Positions 26,125 to 35,031 of a stretch of DNA of 43,253 bases are shown piece by piece; positions within the stretch are counted from its first letter, which is position 1; each line of letters begins with the position of its first letter. The notes under the pieces are model-generated. The model searched no databases and had not been told where the DNA came from. It saw nothing but the letters and a program-made list of their open reading frames with translations. Source of the stretch: Acidobacteriota bacterium. GTDB lineage: Bacteria > Acidobacteriota > Aminicenantia > UBA2199. The position numbers and the translations under genes are program-made. The stretch spans positions 1 to 43,253 of the forward strand of contig JAHIKI010000056.1 in the NCBI GenBank assembly GCA_018897435.1, given 5' to 3'.

Positions 26125-28827
26125 CTAACTCATCATGCCAAACCATCCGCGCCGCTCCATCCACTTTGCCAGTTCCAACACAGGCGAAACGGTGAAAGCC
26201 AGTGCAATAACAATAGCCCAATCAACCAGCGGCAGGCTAAAGGTGCCAAACGGCTCGTGCAGAAAAGGTACATAAATGATCAGGGCTAACAATACCAGTT
26301 CCCACAAAATCGCCATATTCAGCCACTTATTGGCGAACGGGCGGTTTAGCACCGAATGGCGGTCAGAGCGGAAGTTATAGGCTTTGAAGAACTGAATCAG
26401 TACCAGCGAGACGAAGGTCATGGTAATGGCCTCTTCGTGGCTGCGGCCAGAATTCCACGCCCAAACGAAAAGACTCAGATTGACCGCCATTGACCATACC
26501 CCCCCCACCACCATCAAGATAACAACTGGCCGAGTGAAGATGCCTGAGCGCGCATTGCGGGGTTTGCGGCTCATTAGGTCGGGTTCGGGTGGGTCTAAGG
26601 CTAAAGCCAGAGCAGGCAAGCCGTCAGTAGCGAGATTGACGTACAGGATTTGCACCGCGGTCAAAGGCAATGGCAGGCCCAACAGGGTAGCCCCGGCCAT
26701 CAGTCCGATCTCGCCGATGTTGGACGAGAGCAGGTACATCAAATATTTTTTGATGTTGCCGAAGACGCCCCGGCCTTCTTTGACCGCCGCAACAATGGAA
26801 GCAAAGTTGTCGTCGGTGAGCGTCATGTCGGCGGCCTCTTTGGTCACGTCCGTGCCGGTGATGCCCATGGCTATGCCGATGTCGGCCTTCTTGAGCGCTG
26901 GGGCGTCGTTCACCCCGTCCCCCGTCATGGCCACAATGTGGCCGTACTTTTGCAAGGCGGTGACCACGCGCAGTTTGTGCGCCGGGGAGACGCGGGCATA
27001 GACCTCGATGTTTTCTACTTCACGCTCAAACTCGTCCTCGCTCATCGCCTCCAGCTCCGCTCCGGTGATCACGCGGCCCGACTTTAGCAAACCCAATTCT
27101 CGGGCGACGGCTTGCGCGGTGAGGGGATGATCACCCGTAATCATTATCGCCTTGATTCCCGCCTGCTCGCATGTCTGAATCGCGGCCTTGGCCTCAGGGC
27201 GCGGCGGGTCAATCATTCCCACCAAGCCAAGGAATGTCATTTCATGTTCGGCGTTTTCAATAGTCGCACTTGATTTGGAGGCCACGGCCAGCACCCGCAA
27301 CGCCTCGCTTGCCATCTGGCGGGCTGTTCCCAAAATCACCTCGCGCCTGGCGGCGTCGAGAACCGCTTCGCCCTCTGCTGCCAACTGCCGGGCACAGGAG
27401 TCAAGGATGATTTCCGGCGCACCTTTGGAATAGGCTACGACGCCTTCCGGCCCGGTGTGGAGCGTGGTCATACGTTTGGTTTCAGAAGTGAACGGGATTT
27501 CGTTAAGGCGCGGGAATTGCGTGTCGAGGTCGACTTTGTGCAGCCCGGCTTTGGCGGCGGCTACCACCAATGCGCCCTCCGTCGGGTCGCCTTTAACATG
27601 CCAGCGGCCATCCGACTCGCTATGGACGATGTGTGCGTCGGAGGCCAGCGTCGCGCCACGCAACAACAGTTTTAACGCGGTGGCGGGTTCTATAACCGCT
27701 GCAGCATGTGAAAACTGGCCGTGCGGTTCATAACCGGTCCCGGACACATCCAGCACATGCCCGGCCACGAAGATTTTGCGGATTGTCATCTCATCTTTGG
27801 TCAGCGTGCCGGTCTTGTCGGAGCAAATTATTGAAGTACTGCCAAGCGTTTCGACCGCCGGGAGGCGGCGCATCAGCGCATTGCGCTTGACCATCCTCTG
27901 CACGCCGAGGGCGAGAGAGATGGTGACTACAGCGGGCAGGGCCTCCGGCACAACCGCTACCGCCAAGGCAATGCCGAAAATCAACATCTCAATAAAGGGT
28001 TGCCCGCGGAACAGGCCGAGAGCGACGATGATCGTCACGATCACGAAAGCGGCCCGCGCCAACATGTGACCGACCTTATCCAGGTTTTCCTGTAACGGGG
28101 TTTTCCCGGTTTCTACCGTCTGCAGCATTTGGGCAATCTTGCCGAACTCGGTGTTCATGCCGATGGCGACGACCACCGAGCGGCCCCGGCCATAGGTGGC
28201 CACGGTACCCGCATAGGCCAGATTTTTGCGGTCGCCCAATGCCAATCCGTCATTGCCGAGAGGAGCGGCGTGCTTTTCCACCGGAACCGACTCGCCGGTG
28301 AGAGCGGCCTCTTCAATCTGCAAATTGATGGCTTCCAGCAACCGGACATCTGCAGGGATTTTGTCACCGGCGCGCAAGAGAATAACATCCCCGGGTACAA
28401 GGTCGCGCGCCGGGATTTCAACTTCCTCTCCATCGCGAATGGCGGTTGCCGTCGGCGCGGCCATTTGGCGCAAAGCCTCGATGGCGCGTTCGGCGCGGTA
28501 TTCCTGCACAAAACCCAACAGCACGGCAAACAATACAATGACGGCAATGGCGATGGCTTCAACGCCATGCCCCAAGAAGGCAGAGAGCGCCGTGGCGATG
28601 AGAAGAATAACAATAAGCACATTCTTGAATTGCTCGAAGAGCAACATCCACGGCGAAATACGGTAGGCGGCTTGCAGTTCGTTCGGGCCATGCTCGGCCA
28701 GGCGTTGAACCGCCTCAGCCGCAGTCAATCCAGCGGGCCTGGATTTTAGGCGAGCGAATACTGTTTCGCTGGCTAAGGTGTGCCAGAAGGGAGTTGTATC
28801 TTTGGGCGCTGTTGTCATGGATTGCAT
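26125..28827 (-). CDS. P-type cation-transporting ATPase (P2 subfamily)
   Basis: 900 residues, ATG 28827 with GGAG eight bases upstream. Layout of SERCA-like pumps: N-terminal cation-ATPase domain (GLTAAEAVQRLAEHGPNEL), actuator loop TGES (177-180), M4 motif PEALPAVVT (294-302), phosphorylation site DKTGT (337-341), hinge TGDGVNDAP (about 630) and M6 NLATDGLPALALALDPPEPD. The M6 residues match calcium site II of SERCA, but M4 reads PEALP instead of PEGLP, so calcium is likely though not certain. The gene stands alone on the opposite strand between mraY and lepB, with its own long upstream region; I suspect acquisition by transfer, not shown here. Confidence 0.92.
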   Translation of the reverse strand: MQSMTTAPKDTTPFWHTLASETVFARLKSRPAGLTAAEAVQRLAEHGPNELQAAYRISPWMLLFEQFKNVLIVILLIATALSAFLGHGVEAIAIAVIVLFAVLLGFVQEYRAERAIEALRQMAAPTATAIRDGEEVEIPARDLVPGDVILLRAGDKIPADVRLLEAINLQIEEAALTGESVPVEKHAAPLGNDGLALGDRKNLAYAGTVATYGRGRSVVVAIGMNTEFGKIAQMLQTVETGKTPLQENLDKVGHMLARAAFVIVTIIVALGLFRGQPFIEMLIFGIALAVAVVPEALPAVVTISLALGVQRMVKRNALMRRLPAVETLGSTSIICSDKTGTLTKDEMTIRKIFVAGHVLDVSGTGYEPHGQFSHAAAVIEPATALKLLLRGATLASDAHIVHSESDGRWHVKGDPTEGALVVAAAKAGLHKVDLDTQFPRLNEIPFTSETKRMTTLHTGPEGVVAYSKGAPEIILDSCARQLAAEGEAVLDAARREVILGTARQMASEALRVLAVASKSSATIENAEHEMTFLGLVGMIDPPRPEAKAAIQTCEQAGIKAIMITGDHPLTAQAVARELGLLKSGRVITGAELEAMSEDEFEREVENIEVYARVSPAHKLRVVTALQKYGHIVAMTGDGVNDAPALKKADIGIAMGITGTDVTKEAADMTLTDDNFASIVAAVKEGRGVFGNIKKYLMYLLSSNIGEIGLMAGATLLGLPLPLTAVQILYVNLATDGLPALALALDPPEPDLMSRKPRNARSGIFTRPVVILMVVGGVWSMAVNLSLFVWAWNSGRSHEEAITMTFVSLVLIQFFKAYNFRSDRHSVLNRPFANKWLNMAILWELVLLALIIYVPFLHEPFGTFSLPLVDWAIVIALAFTVSPVLELAKWMERRGWFGMMS

Positions 28828-29172
28828 GTTTTATCTCCAGAAGTAGTTTTGACGGACAGGCCTTCTCGGCACCGAGGATAGTGTTTCATGGCAACATCCT
28901 TGCATTATTATGAGCGGCAGTAATAGTGTAACCGCAAATGGCGCAATTGTGAGGACGCCCGAACATTCTCTTTTATATTTATTCTATTCATATTACAAGT
29001 ATAGGATTGAGTTTTGTTTGTCAAGATAAAATCCGGCTCAAATCATTGAAAATGGCATTATTATGCGAAATTATAAAGCATGTTCTCTCATCCTTGCTGA
29101 GTCAGGCCTTGATCTCTGCCCTAGCGGAGGAGATGACGAAATGGTACTTGCGGCATAGAGACATGAGATAGA

Positions 29173-29502
29173 CCTCGGTTTACGGTAGACGGTGTACGGT
29201 TCACGGTAAAAAGAAATCGATAGTAGGAAATATTATCCAAATCACAAATTACAAATAAATTCCAAGTTCCAAATTCCAATGTCCTAAACAAAGAAGTAAA
29301 TGGGTAGAAGGGTTAATGAGTTGAAGGGTTAAGAAAACCGCAATCGTTTGCTGTCATTGCCGTTGCCCCATCAACATTTGATTGCTCTCTTTGTTTTGGT
29401 CATTTGCTTATTGGAATTTTGTGCTTGTTTAGGATTTGCTGTTTGGAATTTGCTGCTTTTTCCCCTACCGTACACCGTCAACCGTACACCGTACACCAAG
29501 CA
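29173..29502. repeat. Two-layer tandem-word hairpin upstream of lepB
   Basis: Outer layer: GGTTTACGG, GTAGACGG, TGTACGG, TTCACGG words (29177-29206) are complementary to CCGTACACC, CCGTCAACC, CCGTACACC words (29468-29497). Inner layer: CCAAATCACAAATT/CCAAGTTCCAAATTCCAATG (29238-29282) faces TTGGAATTT-type words (29410-29455). The inner words match those at 11105 and 20150. About 120 bases of unrelated sequence sit at the tip. Confidence 0.75.
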
Positions 29503-29504
29503 AC

Positions 29505-29533
29505 TTGATTTATGACCAATTCTGCGCTACAAT
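29505..29533 (+). promoter_or_regulatory. Promoter for a leaderless lepB transcript
   Basis: TTGATT (29505-29510), 17 bases, TACAAT (29528-29533). The predicted start (29540-29541) falls one or two bases before the ATG at 29542, and no Shine-Dalgarno sequence is present. Confidence 0.6.
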
Positions 29534-29541
29534 TATCTCTT

Positions 29542-30315
29542 ATGAAAAATCCATTCAAACGCAAACCCAAAGTGAAAAAAGAGCGCACGGTCTCGGTCGG
29601 ACGCGAGTATTTCGAGCTCATCGTCGAGACCCTGATATACGTCTTTTTCGTCAACACCTTCCTGCTGCAGTCGTTCGTCATCCCCACCGCCTCCATGGAG
29701 AAGACACTGCTCATCGGCGACCACCTTTTGGTCAACAAGGTGGCTTATTCCAATTCGATCAGCCCGGTCGGCAGCCTGCTGCTGCCCCAGGTCAAGATCC
29801 AGCGCAGCATGGTAGTCACCTTCAAGGCGCCGCCCGACATGGAAAAAGAATACGTCAAGCGCGTGATCGGCATGCCCGGCGACCGGCTGCGCATCAGCGA
29901 CAAAAAGATCTTCATCAACGGCCTGGCGCTGGAGGAAGAGTACACGGTTTTCAAGAGCGATGACTATGGCGCCGAATTCCCGCCGCGCAACCATTACGAC
30001 TGGTATTTCCAGTTCCCCATCGACCTGCGCCAGACGCAGAAAAATCCGGACGGCAGCGTGGATTACATCGTGCCGCCAGGCTATTATTTCTGCATGGGCG
30101 ACAACCGCGACAATTCCTTCGATTCGCGCTTCTGGGGCCCGGTGCCGGCAAATTATATCGTGGGCAAACCCTGGCGCATATACTGGTCTTACGAATCCAA
30201 TTCCGACGAATACCTGACCCCGGGGTTCATTTACAAGATCAAGGACCTGGCCCTGACCGTAATGCGCTTTTTTACCCGCACCAGGTGGGACAGGACAGTC
30301 AAGGCGATCAAGTAG
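29542..30315 (+). CDS. lepB: Signal peptidase I
   Basis: 257 residues from ATG 29542; an upstream ATG at 29512 would read through the promoter and is unlikely. Inner-membrane serine-lysine protease removing signal peptides. A basic N-terminus is followed by one transmembrane segment (about 24-43). The nucleophile is Ser51 in IPTASMEKTLLIGDHLLVNK; the general base is Lys106 in YVKRVIGMPGDRL. The downstream signature GDNRDNSFDSRFWGPVP is complete. It is a single-gene unit between two hairpin repeats. Confidence 0.95.
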   Translation: MKNPFKRKPKVKKERTVSVGREYFELIVETLIYVFFVNTFLLQSFVIPTASMEKTLLIGDHLLVNKVAYSNSISPVGSLLLPQVKIQRSMVVTFKAPPDMEKEYVKRVIGMPGDRLRISDKKIFINGLALEEEYTVFKSDDYGAEFPPRNHYDWYFQFPIDLRQTQKNPDGSVDYIVPPGYYFCMGDNRDNSFDSRFWGPVPANYIVGKPWRIYWSYESNSDEYLTPGFIYKIKDLALTVMRFFTRTRWDRTVKAIK

Positions 30316-30321
30316 CCCCAA

Positions 30322-30463
30322 GATTACCGTTATGTGTAATTCGTAATGCGTGAACGAACTTACTGAACTCCGTGATGCGTAATGTGAAAGAGAAAGAATC
30401 TTTCTTTGTATTTCTAACTATTGCCGTATCTCATCACGCATGACGCATCACGCATCACGACCT
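30322..30463. repeat. Tandem-word hairpin between lepB and the radical SAM gene
   Basis: Words of the GTAATGCGTGA type on the left (30330-30380) face CATCACGCATGACGCATCACG words on the right (30428-30462). The tip contains GAAAGAGAAAGAA. The left arm carries GTGAACGAACT at 30350-30360, found inverted in the next hairpin at 32357-32367. The right arm ends just before the radical SAM start and would be translated (MTHHASRPDF) if an ATG at 30440 were used. Confidence 0.75.
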
Positions 30464-30469
30464 GATTTC

Positions 30470-32248
30470 ATGTTCAAGGGCAAATGGCTGGTGCGCTATG
30501 AGCCCGATGAATTCGCTTACCCCGAGATCCTGACCTTGCTCACTCGCTTGCAAACCCGGCTGGAAAAACAGGGACTGGATCATAAATTCCTGAATGTCAA
30601 TTTCAGCCGCAACAATCGCCGCAGCCGTTTTTTCCTGGTCAGTGACCATCTCTTCATCAAGCACAACGGCGGCGACGGGCTGCTGGCGGAGACCGATCCC
30701 GGAGCTTTTCCCGTGCGGACCAACCTTGAGCCCCTGGGCAAGCCCATCGTCTCAATCGACTTGCTTTTCCCGCGTTTGCCAAGCGACCCGCGCTGGAAAA
30801 CCATGGGTTTGCCCGCGGCCCAGCTCTTCCTGGCCGCCTCCCTGCAGGCGCACGGCTTCCAGGTCGCGCCATTGGTCCTGGACCTGCCGGCCTCAGCGCC
30901 CGCCGCTAAAACGGGCGCAGCCGACATGCTGGGTTTTACCCTGTTCGAGGACCTGCTTGTGACCATGCGCGACCATTTGGCCAAGCTGCAGCCGCATTAT
31001 CAAGGCATTCTGGCCGCGGGCGGGCCGCTGCTCACCCTGTCACCCCTGGCCGCCGTGTATCACCTGCCGCAGATCAACCTGGCGGTACGCGGCGAAGCCG
31101 AACTCGCCCTGCCGGAGATCCTTAAGGCCCTGAACCAGGGCGACATTGAGGCTCTGTTCCGCCAGTCGGGTGTGTTCTGGCGACAGCCCGGATTGCTTGT
31201 CTTCTCGTCTTTCGACCGCATCAACCGCCCGGAAACATTCAAACACCTGCAAATGGACCTCGGCTTTTTAAAGCCCGCGCACCTGGCCCGGGGACTGGAG
31301 ATCAACTTTTCGCGCGGCTGCGGCCGCGGCTGCGTGTTTTGCTGCCGCGTTCAGGGCAGGAAGCTCCGCAAACTGCCCCTGGAAAAAGCCGAAGAGCTTT
31401 TAATTAAATATAAAGAAAAGATCGCGGAATTTTCGCTCCCGGGCGATGCACTGGGCGCCATGAACATCAATGACGACGATATCCTGCAGGACCCGGCTTA
31501 CGCAGCCGCGGTTTTCATGCTGGTCAAAAAATACGGCATGCGCATCCACGGCATCCAGACCTCGCCGGCGGCGCTGTTGCAAAGTGACGGAACTACAAAC
31601 ACCGGGGTCCTGGATCTCGCTGCCGACCCTGAACTTTACATTGACGGCCGGCCGCTGCTTTGGCTGGGAACCGATGTATTCCTGCCGCAAAGGGCGCGGC
31701 GCCTGGGCAAGCGCCTGCCCGCCCCGGAAGCGTTTGCCGTCCTGCTGGCCGAACTCGAAAAACGCGGCCTGCGCCATTTTCATTACTGGATCAGCAGTGA
31801 CGGCGCCAGCAACTGGGAGGAATTCGTAGAGGAACTGGCCCTGATCACCGGTTTTTACCGGGATTTTGCCAATTTCAACCTGTTGGCCCACGCGCCGTTC
31901 ATCGTCCCCTACCCGGCCAGCCGCCTGTTCCGCGAACTAACCAAAGGCGGCCGCGTTGTAGCGTCCATGAAACTCAGGACAGAATGGCGCACTCCCGACC
32001 CGCTGTTCGATTTTATTCTGCCCGAGCGCCTTGAAACCGCTTGGCCGAACCTAAATCGCCTTTTGCACAACGAGAAAGCTGGCGGAGAAGCGGGTTTCTT
32101 CGACTTTTTAAGGGAAAAAGATTTCACGGCTGCCGCGCAGCTGGCTTATCATTTCTTAAAACAAGAGCAGTTGCAAAGCGAGAAGAACGATACCGGCTTG
32201 AGCAGGGCTCAGGAGAGTCTGGAAAAGGTTATTGGGGCACTATTGTAA
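30470..32248 (+). CDS. Radical SAM protein with N-terminal cobalamin-binding-like domain
   Basis: 592 residues from ATG 30470; an ATG at 30440 lies in repeat sequence and was rejected. The 4Fe-4S cluster motif CxxxCxxC is at C284, C288 and C291 (SRGCGRGCVFCC), preceded by NFSRGC as in the B12-dependent radical SAM class. Upstream, VSIDLLFPRLPSDPRWKTMGLPAAQLFLAASLQAHGFQVAPLVLDLP and GILAAGGPLLTLSPLAAV suggest a Rossmann-type B12-binding domain (about 90-220). The C-terminal part is helical. Known relatives include methyltransferases and methylthiotransferases. The substrate cannot be told; there is no operon partner. Confidence 0.82.
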   Translation: MFKGKWLVRYEPDEFAYPEILTLLTRLQTRLEKQGLDHKFLNVNFSRNNRRSRFFLVSDHLFIKHNGGDGLLAETDPGAFPVRTNLEPLGKPIVSIDLLFPRLPSDPRWKTMGLPAAQLFLAASLQAHGFQVAPLVLDLPASAPAAKTGAADMLGFTLFEDLLVTMRDHLAKLQPHYQGILAAGGPLLTLSPLAAVYHLPQINLAVRGEAELALPEILKALNQGDIEALFRQSGVFWRQPGLLVFSSFDRINRPETFKHLQMDLGFLKPAHLARGLEINFSRGCGRGCVFCCRVQGRKLRKLPLEKAEELLIKYKEKIAEFSLPGDALGAMNINDDDILQDPAYAAAVFMLVKKYGMRIHGIQTSPAALLQSDGTTNTGVLDLAADPELYIDGRPLLWLGTDVFLPQRARRLGKRLPAPEAFAVLLAELEKRGLRHFHYWISSDGASNWEEFVEELALITGFYRDFANFNLLAHAPFIVPYPASRLFRELTKGGRVVASMKLRTEWRTPDPLFDFILPERLETAWPNLNRLLHNEKAGGEAGFFDFLREKDFTAAAQLAYHFLKQEQLQSEKNDTGLSRAQESLEKVIGALL

Positions 32249-32252
32249 TTAC

Positions 32253-32383
32253 ATTATGAGTGATGAGTGATGAGTAATGAGTGATGAGAAGTTGCAATCA
32301 GTCGAAATAATATGAAGATTCTTTTCTTTCTTATCACTCATCACTAATGCTCGATGAGTTCGTTCACTCATCACTGAGGTCTT
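32253..32383. repeat. Tandem-word hairpin (TGATGAG words) between radical SAM and yitT-like genes
   Basis: GAGTGATGAGTGATGAGTAATGAGT words on the left (32257-32288) face ATCACTCATCACTAATG and TTCACTCATCACTGA on the right (32333-32377). The tip again is CTTTT/GAAAG-rich. It links convergent genes ending at 32248 and 32388. Confidence 0.75.
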
Positions 32384-32387
32384 CGAA

Positions 32388-33260
32388 CTAGCTGACTTGG
32401 GTAGCTTTAAATCCCTTCCCTAAAACCGCATAGGTGTCGTTGATGATGACGAAGGCGTTTTCGTCCACCGACTTGATGAACTCGCGCAGTTCGGTCAGCT
32501 GCTTGCGGTGGATGACGGTGATGACGGTCTCGCCTTCACGGCTGAGATAGAGCGAGCGCGACTTGAGCGCCGTGCCGCTGCGGTCCAGCGTGGTGAGGAT
32601 GAAGTCCTGGATCTCCTGGGTTTTGGTCGAAGTGATGATCACCAGCTTGGTGTAGTTCCAACCTTCGAGGATCATATCGATGACCTTGGTGGAGATGAAC
32701 AAAACAATGTAGCCATAGAGCGGCGCCTCCAGGTTCCTGTAGGCCAGGCCCGAAGCCGAGATGATGAAAAAATCAATTAGCATGATGCCGATACCGATCG
32801 AAACACCGGTGTATTTGTTGAGGATCTGGCCAATGATATCGGAGCCGCCGGTCGAAGCGCGGCCGCGGAAGACCAGCCCCAGCCCGATGCCGAGCATGAT
32901 GCCACCGTAGATGGCCGCCAGCACAGCGTTGTCCGTGGCCGATTTCAGCTTGAGCACTTCGTAGAAAAAATCGATCAGCAGCGAGGAGATCACCATGCCC
33001 AGCAGGCTGCGCAGGCCATAACGGCGCCCCATAAGTTTGATGCCGAAGATAAAAACCGGGATGTTCAAGACCATGATCAGCGTGCCGACCGGCAGGCGGG
33101 TGAAATAGTTGATCATGATGGCCAAGCCCGACACACCGCCCGGGACGAAGTGGTGCGGGATCAGGAATAGGGCGTAGCCAAGGGCCATGATTGCGGAACC
33201 CATTATTACGAGTGCCAAATTCGCTAGATTTTGTTTTAGGTTTTTTTTTACTATTTTCAA
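32388..33260 (-). CDS. YitT-family membrane protein (DUF161/DUF2179)
   Basis: 290 residues starting at TTG 33260, with GAGG five bases upstream; no closer ATG fits. Five to six transmembrane helices fill residues 12-200, including GYALFLIPHHFVPGGVSGLAIMI and GLVFRGRASTGGSDIIGQIL, a typical YitT glycine motif. A soluble C-terminal DUF2179 domain (about 205-285: YTKLVIITSTKTQEIQDFILTTLDRSGTALKSR) has a ferredoxin-like pattern. Function of the family is not well established; members are proposed transporters. It is a stand-alone gene flanked by hairpin repeats on both sides. Confidence 0.9.
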   Translation of the reverse strand: MKIVKKNLKQNLANLALVIMGSAIMALGYALFLIPHHFVPGGVSGLAIMINYFTRLPVGTLIMVLNIPVFIFGIKLMGRRYGLRSLLGMVISSLLIDFFYEVLKLKSATDNAVLAAIYGGIMLGIGLGLVFRGRASTGGSDIIGQILNKYTGVSIGIGIMLIDFFIISASGLAYRNLEAPLYGYIVLFISTKVIDMILEGWNYTKLVIITSTKTQEIQDFILTTLDRSGTALKSRSLYLSREGETVITVIHRKQLTELREFIKSVDENAFVIINDTYAVLGKGFKATQVS

Positions 33261-33267
33261 AAGAACC

Positions 33268-33418
33268 TCAAATTAGTGATTCGTGATTGGTGATTAGTGA
33301 TTGGAAAGAGAAAGAGAATTCGGAATATTTCTTGCAAGTGCTTCTTCTCCTCACTAATCACTATTTACTAATCACCAATCACTGTTTACTAATCACTAAT
33401 CACTGTTTACTAATCACT
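33268..33418. repeat. Tandem-word hairpin (TAGTGATT words) between two minus-strand genes
   Basis: ATTAGTGATTCGTGATTGGTGATTAGTGATTGG-type words (33272-33303, four copies) face at least nine ACTAATC/ACCAATC words (33354-33417). The tip is GAAAGAGAAAGAG. The right arm begins directly at the stop codon of the TPR gene (TAA, GTGATTAG). Confidence 0.8.
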
Positions 33419-35031
33419 TAGTTAAAAACTGTAACCTGCACTCTCACTTTGCGCTCAATCCCGGTAAACGGTGGCGCAATGATGATCTTTTCCGGCAAAC
33501 CGTCGACGTAGCTCTCAAAGGCGATCTTGCCATCTACATAAATTTGTACCAACTGCTTGGGCTTGAGTTGCGCGAGCAGGACCGGATCCAGAACTATCTC
33601 GATCTCCGCGGCGTTGAACAGGAAAACATCATGGCTGCTGTTCGCTTTGGCCACGGTTAAAAAGCGGCTGTTCTCGACGGCCTCCAGTTTGGCGTCCAGG
33701 ACCGTATCCGCAGCGCCTTCGACACCCAGGATATTGCGGATGCGCAAAACGCGGAACAAAACATCGGAATTGTCGGGCTGGTTTTCGTACAGCTCTTTGG
33801 CCACGCTTTCGGCCGCGGTCATCAGCTTGGTGCTGTAATAGGAGTCGATCAGCAGCAGCAGGATGGCGGTGTAATCGGCCGATTGCTCTTTCTTGACAAA
33901 GGATATGGTTTGGCGCAAGGCCTCGATCTCGGCGATGATGTCGCCGTAGCTGCCCTTTTTGTAGGTGATCAGGGTTTTCAAATAAAGCGAGTTGAAATCG
34001 TTGCCTTTGAAAAAGTTTTTTTCCTCGAGCAGAGTTTTTAGGTCATCGAGATCGTTCAATCCGGAATGATCGGCGATATAAGCTTGTATATACTCCCTGA
34101 GCTGCGGCGCTGATTTGGGATCGGCTTGGGCCTTGGCATCGCTCAGCAAGCCGGATATGACCGCCAACAGGAGCGCACGTTGAAGTTTAGCGAGTTTTTC
34201 CGGGGCGAAGCCGCTTTCGGGCTGCAGGCGGTAATAACCTTTCAAGCGGCGCAGTTGGTTCAGTAACGACCGGGCATCATCCAGGCCGATCTGCCCCTGC
34301 AAGCCCAATTCGTTGAAGCGGCGCTCCAAAGTGTCCAGGGTATGGACCTCGTGCAGGGTCAGGAGTTCGCGGCGCTGCTCCATGGGGATGGCGGCGGCCA
34401 CCAGCAGGTCGGCGGCCGGACCAAAGAATTGGGGCTGGCGCAGCAGCAGTTCCATGAGCAAGGGCGCGTCCTGAACGTAGAGCGCCCACATCTCCATCAG
34501 AGGGCTGAATTCGGACCAAGAGAGCGCCGGCATGGCGGCTAAGAGCAGCCCGGCGGCAAAGGTTCTATCTTCGTCTTCCAGCAGCGGCCAGACGGAGAAA
34601 AAGACCCTGGAGCAATCCAGGGCGATCTGCTTGTTGCTACCGCGGATATGGGCAGCGCGTTTGAGTTCATCCATAGCCATGTCAAAATACACTCCGGCAG
34701 CGGTGCTCAACTGCAGGTAGGCCTTGGCCAGGTAATAGTGCGACTGGTAATCGAGGGAATTTATTTTCGCAGCGGCCTGGAAAAAATGAACGCTCTTTAT
34801 TACGGTGTCGGCATCGTTGTCGCGAATCCCCTTCTCCAGGAGCGCGAAGCCGGCTTCACTCGGATATTGTGCTGACAGCGGGAACAGCTTCATGCTCATC
34901 TGCAGGTTTTTCAATCCAATTTCAGGGATTTTGTCTTTGCCGAGGGCGAAAAAGAATTCGGCAGCGAACTGGAAAAGGAAAAAGATTCCCATGACCAGGG
35001 CTGCAGCGATTAATGCCTTACTTCTTTTCAT
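33418..35031 (-). CDS. Membrane-anchored TPR-type protein of the exopolysaccharide locus
   Basis: 537 residues. N-terminal signal anchor (residues 5-28: KALIAAALVMGIFFLFQFAAEFFFAL) then helical repeats: KNLQMSMKLFPLSAQYPSEAGFALLEKGIRDND, SVHFFQAAAKINSLDYQSHYYLAKAYLQLS, and further pairs up to about residue 440. The last about 80 residues look beta-rich (FNAAEIEIVLDPVLLAQLKPKQLVQIYVDGKIAFESYVDGLPEKIII). The start overlaps the upstream O-antigen ligase-like gene by 14 bases. TPR proteins next to Wzy/ligase genes often assist polymer assembly or export; here that role is inferred from position. It is the last gene of the locus. Confidence 0.75.
   Translation of the reverse strand: MKRSKALIAAALVMGIFFLFQFAAEFFFALGKDKIPEIGLKNLQMSMKLFPLSAQYPSEAGFALLEKGIRDNDADTVIKSVHFFQAAAKINSLDYQSHYYLAKAYLQLSTAAGVYFDMAMDELKRAAHIRGSNKQIALDCSRVFFSVWPLLEDEDRTFAAGLLLAAMPALSWSEFSPLMEMWALYVQDAPLLMELLLRQPQFFGPAADLLVAAAIPMEQRRELLTLHEVHTLDTLERRFNELGLQGQIGLDDARSLLNQLRRLKGYYRLQPESGFAPEKLAKLQRALLLAVISGLLSDAKAQADPKSAPQLREYIQAYIADHSGLNDLDDLKTLLEEKNFFKGNDFNSLYLKTLITYKKGSYGDIIAEIEALRQTISFVKKEQSADYTAILLLLIDSYYSTKLMTAAESVAKELYENQPDNSDVLFRVLRIRNILGVEGAADTVLDAKLEAVENSRFLTVAKANSSHDVFLFNAAEIEIVLDPVLLAQLKPKQLVQIYVDGKIAFESYVDGLPEKIIIAPPFTGIERKVRVQVTVFN

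Larger units (their letters stand above)
28828..29541. other. Long intergenic region with a divergent promoter area and a large hairpin
   Basis: No gene recognised in these 714 bases. The left third is AT-rich and contains a minus-strand TTGACA at 29019-29024 with a TATACT at 28998-29003 (15-base spacing, weak). From 29173 to 29502 it is filled by a two-layer tandem-word hairpin. The promoter of lepB sits at the right end. Confidence 0.55.
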
